64,000 bases of DNA from the NCBI RefSeq assembly GCF_009389715.1, contig NC_052399.1, forward strand, positions 27,599,146-27,663,145, in the 5' to 3' direction. Positions within the stretch are counted from its first letter, which is position 1; each line of letters begins with the position of its first letter. Below, one piece after another: positions 58,459 through 64,000 of this stretch. The notes beneath the pieces are model-generated. The model had not been told where the DNA came from. It did no database searches and saw only the letters and a list, made by a program, of their open reading frames with translations. The translations under genes were made by a program, and so were the position numbers. Origin of the DNA: Phoenix dactylifera. Taxonomy: Eukaryota; Streptophyta; Magnoliopsida; Arecales; Arecaceae.

Positions 58459-61400
58459 ATACCTTAACTAAACACAATGGTGTAGCCAAACTTTGGTAAC
58501 CCAAGACCTACTCATACATAATAGTTTGTATCCTCACCATTCCTTCCCTGTACTACGATGTCATTTGCCTTTTACCATCACTTCACTTGTTAAGTCTAAT
58601 CACAGTTCAAGCACAAATTCAATCTAAATGCCAAACTCAGTCTTGAAGAGCATAATAGTGGTTATGGTCTTATGAAACAATGTCATTAGTATAATTAAGA
58701 GCACAACTGGGAATTTTTGGTTTAAGGCAAAGGCAGTCAAAATAGATCTTTGCTTGATCTTTCTTGTCAAGATAATTTCTTAACCATGCTCTCTCTCTCT
58801 CTCTCTCTCTAATTTTTCGAGATTGCTGTGAACTTTGAAACTTCTGCAAGCAACTGTTAGGTTGGTCAGACACTTAAAGAATGTTCGATGTTTCCAGGAG
58901 AAATTTGGGGAACAAGGAACAAAGAAAGCCAAAAGTTATCCTTTTCACCTGACAATTATCAGCTAACAGGACTTCTGAGTATGTTTCTGAGTACTCTTTA
59001 AAGCAAGTGTGGCAATAAAAACCTTAGATTTAGAGCATGAGGGCTTCATAAAGTCAGCATCTAGAGATCAGATTTCTATGATTTTATACTTGTGGGAAAG
59101 GTCATTCTTAAGGCCAAGTTCGTTTGGTTTAGGATTGCAACTACGTGTATAATAAAAGCAGAAAGTCCAGCCCCAAATTAGGTCAACCAGAGCCCAGCTA
59201 ATCCTCTTGTATCTCTTTACACACACACCACATACCCTCTAGATTAACTCTCTTTTTAAAGTTTTGGTTTGTTGGGTATCCACCTAAACTGCCATAAGAA
59301 GAATTGTGGATACAAATTTTCATGACATCTGTTATGACATTTGATACTACTGTGGGCATTTTCTTCTTCTTTACACCTTTACAATTCCTATTATGTCAAG
59401 CCTTGACTGTATTAACTACATCATACCAGGGTTAGAGTATAAGAAGGGTTTCCTATAACAGTACCTTACCCATATGGTACGGATTTCATATGGTACTATA
59501 CTAGCACATTCTACTACTCTTGGTGTTGGGACAGCAAAAATGAGGTGATGTACTGTGTCTTGGTAAGGCACAGTGTGGTACCAAGGGGTTTACTGATATC
59601 AGCACCTTGCCGATACAGCTAATATCCAACAGCATGCACCAGTACTTAAATCCTTGCTACATATTTTTAATGAGTGTTAAAGAGGCAGACTTTTAATGAT
59701 CAAACATGTCTAAGTTTTTGGTGAACATGTCAGCAATACTAATGATTCCCAAGAAGTGAAAATCAGAAACAACATAATAATAAAGCACGTGCTCTCACTA
59801 ATGACAGAGTTGTGAATTGCAAACATGAAAAATACCATAGTGACTACAATGATATGCCAATAAAAGCGCGACATCCAGTATCAAATTTTCTGAGAGACTT
59901 GAATGCTACAAATTGTCAGCAGTCCAACTGTCAAAATGATACCACAACAATCTATTTATGCAGAGATTGCAAACAAATAGTAGGAGAAATAATTTGACAA
60001 TTTAAACAACTAGATTACTTCATCAATAATTTGGTAAATTCTCAGAACACACCATCATGATATTGTAGCAACAATAAAAAGATAACATCAATCTGTAATG
60101 ATTTTGCGAGGCACACAAATAACTCGAGATGCCCCAAAAAGTTATGTTCACTGAAATATTCCTATACCAGGAATCTGGTTAAACCAACTGGCACTTGCTT
60201 AAATGTCAAAAAGAAGTTAATTTTAGCATAGCAAACTGACTGCCATGCAAAGTATAACTAAGAACAAATTCAGTTCATCTGTCCTTTCTCTGATCTTTTA
60301 ATATTATCAAATATGACAACGGGCTCTTTAAGGGAAAAAAATTGAAGTGAATCGCTTATTCAAGGGTCCTATTGGAACGTATATAAAAAAGCATGTCAAT
60401 TTTGAAGCTTCTAATCCAGGCATTTGAATGTTTAATGTTGCAGTATTCCACTTCATGCAAGTACCAGACACCATTCCTACAAGATAGTATACAAAAGCGT
60501 GGCACTAAGATCAATGGGAATATGGTTAGCAATATAGGATCAAGATGGATTCAGTCATAGGTTGCCTGTATATCGAGGAACAAAAACACATGCAATGCAC
60601 AAAGTTAAGACCAGATCATCAAAGGTTCGGAAAATTTTGGGTAGTGTCTTGAAGAGCTTTGTCAATGAGAAACAGAAAAGAATTTTGGTTCTTGTAGAGT
60701 TAGACTTGTTTTCTTATCCTCTTGTGCTATGTTAAGGAGAAAAATTAACAGGCTGAATGATGAACACCACAACCTCCAAAACACAAAAAATTAAACCTCG
60801 CACCACTATGTATCTCACAGCTTTACTTCAGTCAACTTCACAATACAAATCACAGAAATGCCGCTTTTCTACACAGTTGATATCTTTGGTTGAAATTACA
60901 GGGAAGAAACATATATAGAAGGCGCTCAAAGTTTTCTGGTGCCAAAGCATCGGTTCTTCTGAACTCTAAAGCACTCTAGATATTCACTGATGCAGAACTT
61001 TCGCAGAAAAATATAAGTTCACATAGATATTAAAAAAAACAAAAAGCTTTAGGAAATCAATATATGATGGATATGAAATTGTCCTTAAGAAGAAAACTGG
61101 AATCTGTTACTGCAAAAGTTCATAACCTTATTGGTTTTTGTTAGAAAAATTAAAAACAAATTTCCACATCTAATTCTTCATCTAATTGCAAGGCAGTTGT
61201 CAAATTCATCTTTCTCTAATAATCAATGAGTTGTTCTATACAAAAACATCAATTTAAGTTATAAACATGCCCAACAAGGATGAAAACAGCATGCTCAGGA
61301 GGAAGTACATTTCAAATGATAGATATCTTTCTGACTAGTTTTGCGACCAACATCTAAATTATCATTCACATAATATGGTCATTTAGATGTTGATTGACCA

Positions 61401-62244
61401 TATGATGGGTCCTTACATAACACAATCATTTAGAGATTCTGATATCGGGAACCACATAAATACAGGAATTAATATTTATTAACCATTGATGACAGGATTA
61501 TATTAAATATCATTTAGAATATTTGGGAAAATACATTGTCCATTCATGACAATTAGAAAAACAATAAAAATATCTTAGGCACCTATTCAAGGTGTTCAAC
61601 TCAAATAATTAAGTTATGAGGTAAAGTGACTTTTCAAGTTTCCGTCTTTTCTATCTCTTTGTAGACTCAGGCTTTAGAAGTAAGACAACAATCTACCAAG
61701 TGGAGTCGTAATTTAGTCAAAATGTAAATTATGAACAAGACGAAAATCACTTCCTGTTTTGTGAAGCATGAGTTAACAAATCATGTAACATTCCATGGTA
61801 AAAACAAAGTATTCTTAAGTGTCATCTGCTTCTACAGCAGCATGTAAATTCAGTTAGTGGAGATGAAGCCTTGGCTTTAGGTTTGGATGCCATTGCTGAA
61901 TGGTGATTTTCCACCCTGAGGTTATACTTGCTAAAACATATCTTTGGAAGTCATAATTATTTTGCATGTTACTAGCTTATTTTATTTTCATTAATATGTG
62001 TCATGTAGTAGGAGTTAGTTTTGCATGTAGAGCAATATTTGTTATTTTTGTGGTTTGCACGTATGTGAGTCGTGCTCCATTCTCCACCACTTTACAACTA
62101 AATTTGGATTTTGAGTTATTCATCAAGTACCACTCCAACTATGTATCTCATTCCTAGATAAGTATTAACCACCACCAACCTGCCTTACTAATGACTCCAC
62201 TTCACGAACCTTCCACCATTCTCCATGACAAGGCATCTTCTACC
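58459..62244. other. intergenic or intronic DNA, no recognised gene
   Basis: AT-rich, with a (CT)n run at about 58791-58811 and a GTACCGGTA-like patch at 59460-59610. No exon could be supported. Confidence 0.4.
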
Positions 62245-64000
62245 TGTTGGGAACCCGCCCATGCCGCTGATATTTCAAAAATTTTCAGATGGCAGCGGAA
62301 TCGGCATGCACGGGTTCGACGTTCATCGCATGAACGCTTGTTTCGAGACCTTTCGTAATTAGGTAAGAATTAAAACTTTTAGAACTAATAGGAAGATCAA
62401 ATCTTCACCTTGCGCGGGTAGATGATCACCGCGAATCTGAATTCGTGGTTTTGGAAGAGGGTTCGTTTGAAGCCGTTCAAACGTCCGGCCTCTACGGGTA
62501 TCCACACGAAGTAGAGAACCGATCAAAGCTTTCTTGTCTTCCCGGGGTGCTAGCTCCCTTGCAAAGACTCCTTTGATGGCTGATCTCTTCTCTTTCTTTC
62601 AACTCTTGAAAGTGCTTGAGAGGAGGAAGAAGAAGAAGGAACTCAAGGAAGAAGAACACAGCTTCTGCAGCCTTCTTTCTTTTCCCTGCGTTGGAAGAAG
62701 GATTGGAGGAAGAGGAAGACGCCAACGCTTGGACCTTGCTCTTCCTTTGCTTGCGGCTGAACCAAGAGAGGAGAGGGGAGGGTGGCGGCAGCAAGAGGAG
62801 GATGGCTCCAATACCTAGGGCGCCGGCCTCATGGTGCTTCTTATAGCCATCAAGGGCTCCTCCAAAGTAGGAGCCCTAGATGGTTTTCCAAAGAAAGAAA
62901 GGGGGGGTGCGCCGGCCCCTCTCTCTCCTTCAATCCGCACCATCCAAGATGAGAGGGGCTGATGCCCCTCTTACTTGGTTAACCTAATCCTCTTCCAAAG
63001 AGGATTAGGTGCCTCTCTCATGGTTTAATCCTAATCTAATTAGGATTGGCCAAATTGGGTTCAATCTATACTAGTCCTAATCCAATTAGGACTTGAATGA
63101 ACCATGACTCAATTGAACTCTTCAATCCTAATCCAATTAGGAGTCATGTTGATTCATTAGATTAATAATTAATTTGGACTTAAGGAATCCTAATCCAATT
63201 AGGATTTGTTTAATTTTAGTCCTGATCCAATTAGGACTCTACTTGAATCCGAAGTCCTAATCCAATTAGGATTTCTAGGAATCCTACTCCAAGTAGGAAT
63301 CCAATTTTTAATTCAAAACTCCTAATCTCATTAGGATTGAGGAGTCCTATTCCAAGTAGGAATCCCAGTCCTAATCCAATTAGAACTCTAGTTATCCTAC
63401 CCGAAGTAGGATTCTTGTTTCAAGTCCAATTAATTAATTCCTTTTTCCTTCTTCAACTTCTTATCAATCAAATTGATTTCTTGTGATTCCTAATCACGAT
63501 TTCAACCATCGGATCGGTCAATACTTCTAGTGTGTGTGACCCCATAGGTTCTATTCTGACTGGTAGTGAGATATATTGTGATCTCTATCACTATATCATT
63601 GAAAACTCCTTTCAATGGGTTGGAACGATTCCAACTCAACTCATTAGGGTTTATCGATCATCAAGATAATCCCTATGAGTCCCACCATCCACCAGTGACA
63701 CCTAGCAGCATGTAGTGGCTACCCAGCAGAATGGAATGATGAACCTCTAGGTGCAGTTAACATGTGATACAGTCCTACTATCGTGGATCTCTACAGGACG
63801 GAGGTCATGGACAACTCGTCAAACCCCATCGTCTGTCATATGTCAAGATTTATTCGACTCGAGTTCGATAGTGAAAAACTCTTTCTCCACTGTGCATACT
63901 GCCCCGGCCGAGGTCTTACGAACTCAGTCTTATAAATCACATAGGATCTCTCCTTATCTATCAAGGTCGATAGATTCCATATAGGTGCATACCCTACTCC
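62245..64000 (-). mobile_element. LTR of a further LTR retrotransposon, cut by the window end
   Basis: Starts TGTTGGGAACCCGCCC at 62245, an LTR-type edge (TG...; TCCCAACA on the other strand). No gene is visible over 1.75 kb, so the LTR is long, as in copia SIRE/Maximus-type elements. On the minus strand a TATA-like GGCTATAAGAAG lies near 62840, suggesting the element is transcribed leftwards and that 62245 is the outer edge of its 3' LTR. The second end and internal domains are outside the window, so the superfamily is a guess. Protein-like frames at 62492-62846 are low-complexity Ser/Glu/Lys runs. Confidence 0.5.
62983..63411. repeat. cluster of eleven short palindromes (CCTAATCCAATTAGG type)
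   Basis: Hairpin-capable units with 6-12-bp arms, mostly around a 3-nt CCA centre, lie at about 62983, 63027, 63073, 63126, 63187, 63218, 63253, 63281, 63320, 63345 and 63394. Two arm types occur, CCTAAT/ATTAGG and CCTACT/AGTAGG. Spacing is irregular (about 25-60 bases). Confidence 0.85.

Noticed and set aside
62492..62846. Ser/Glu/Lys-rich frames near the right end
   Set aside because: Low-complexity sequence in an LTR, open on both strands.

Overview
The window is nuclear DNA of a flowering plant, most likely a monocot and quite possibly a palm. The organism is an inference. It rests on AT-rich intergenic DNA, interrupted BAHD acyltransferase genes resembling the monocot AT/PMT-type clade, plastid-derived DNA, and many plant transposons. 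One 100-bp assembly gap lies at 8795-8894.

Layout. (1) 1-3540: the last exon and 3' UTR of a transmembrane-9 (TM9SF/EMP70) gene on +, behind an intron of at least 2.9 kb. (2) 6164-6711: the first exons of an unidentified, probably plastid-targeted protein. (3) 8.9-23.7 kb: a BAHD acyltransferase cluster with two intact two-exon genes in divergent orientation (11085-13648 on -, 21152-23644 on +) and two decayed fragments (8895-8995 on -, 10515-10796 on +). A LINE ORF1 relic lies at 19.6-20.4 kb. (4) 23.7-29.2 kb: intergenic DNA with MITE-like elements. (5) 29188-29485: a small solo-LTR-like element with a 5-bp target-site duplication. (6) 29684-40730: an 11.05-kb Ty3/gypsy (Tat-lineage) LTR retrotransposon with both LTRs and a 5-bp target-site duplication (GTATC). 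(7) 43125-43307: a DVL/ROTUNDIFOLIA-like small-peptide gene on -. (8) 47050-47740: a chimeric plastid insertion (ycf2 joined to psbB) between 52-bp direct repeats. (9) 46.8-56 kb: scattered candidate exons of one or more unidentified minus-strand genes. (10) 57467-58450: a non-autonomous hAT element with an 8-bp target-site duplication. (11) 62245 to the end: one end of another LTR retrotransposon, holding a cluster of short palindromes.

The most unusual object is the gypsy element. Its + strand encodes gag, protease, reverse transcriptase, a degenerate RNase H and a second (archaeal-type) RNase H. It stops in the linker that normally leads into integrase, and an array of 117-bp tandem repeats follows. 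Beyond the array, on the opposite strand, lies a three-exon gene of about 650 codons with consistent splice phases, a Transposase_28 ('gypsy type transposon')-like first exon, a coiled-coil third exon and its own TATA box. The LTRs differ by only about ten substitutions, so the insertion is young. It would need integrase supplied in trans.

The two BAHD genes keep both catalytic signatures (HxxxD and DYGWG) and the same phase-0 intron after a Gln codon, so they are probably functional duplicates. The rest of the window is mostly intergenic repeats, microsatellites and local tandem duplications.
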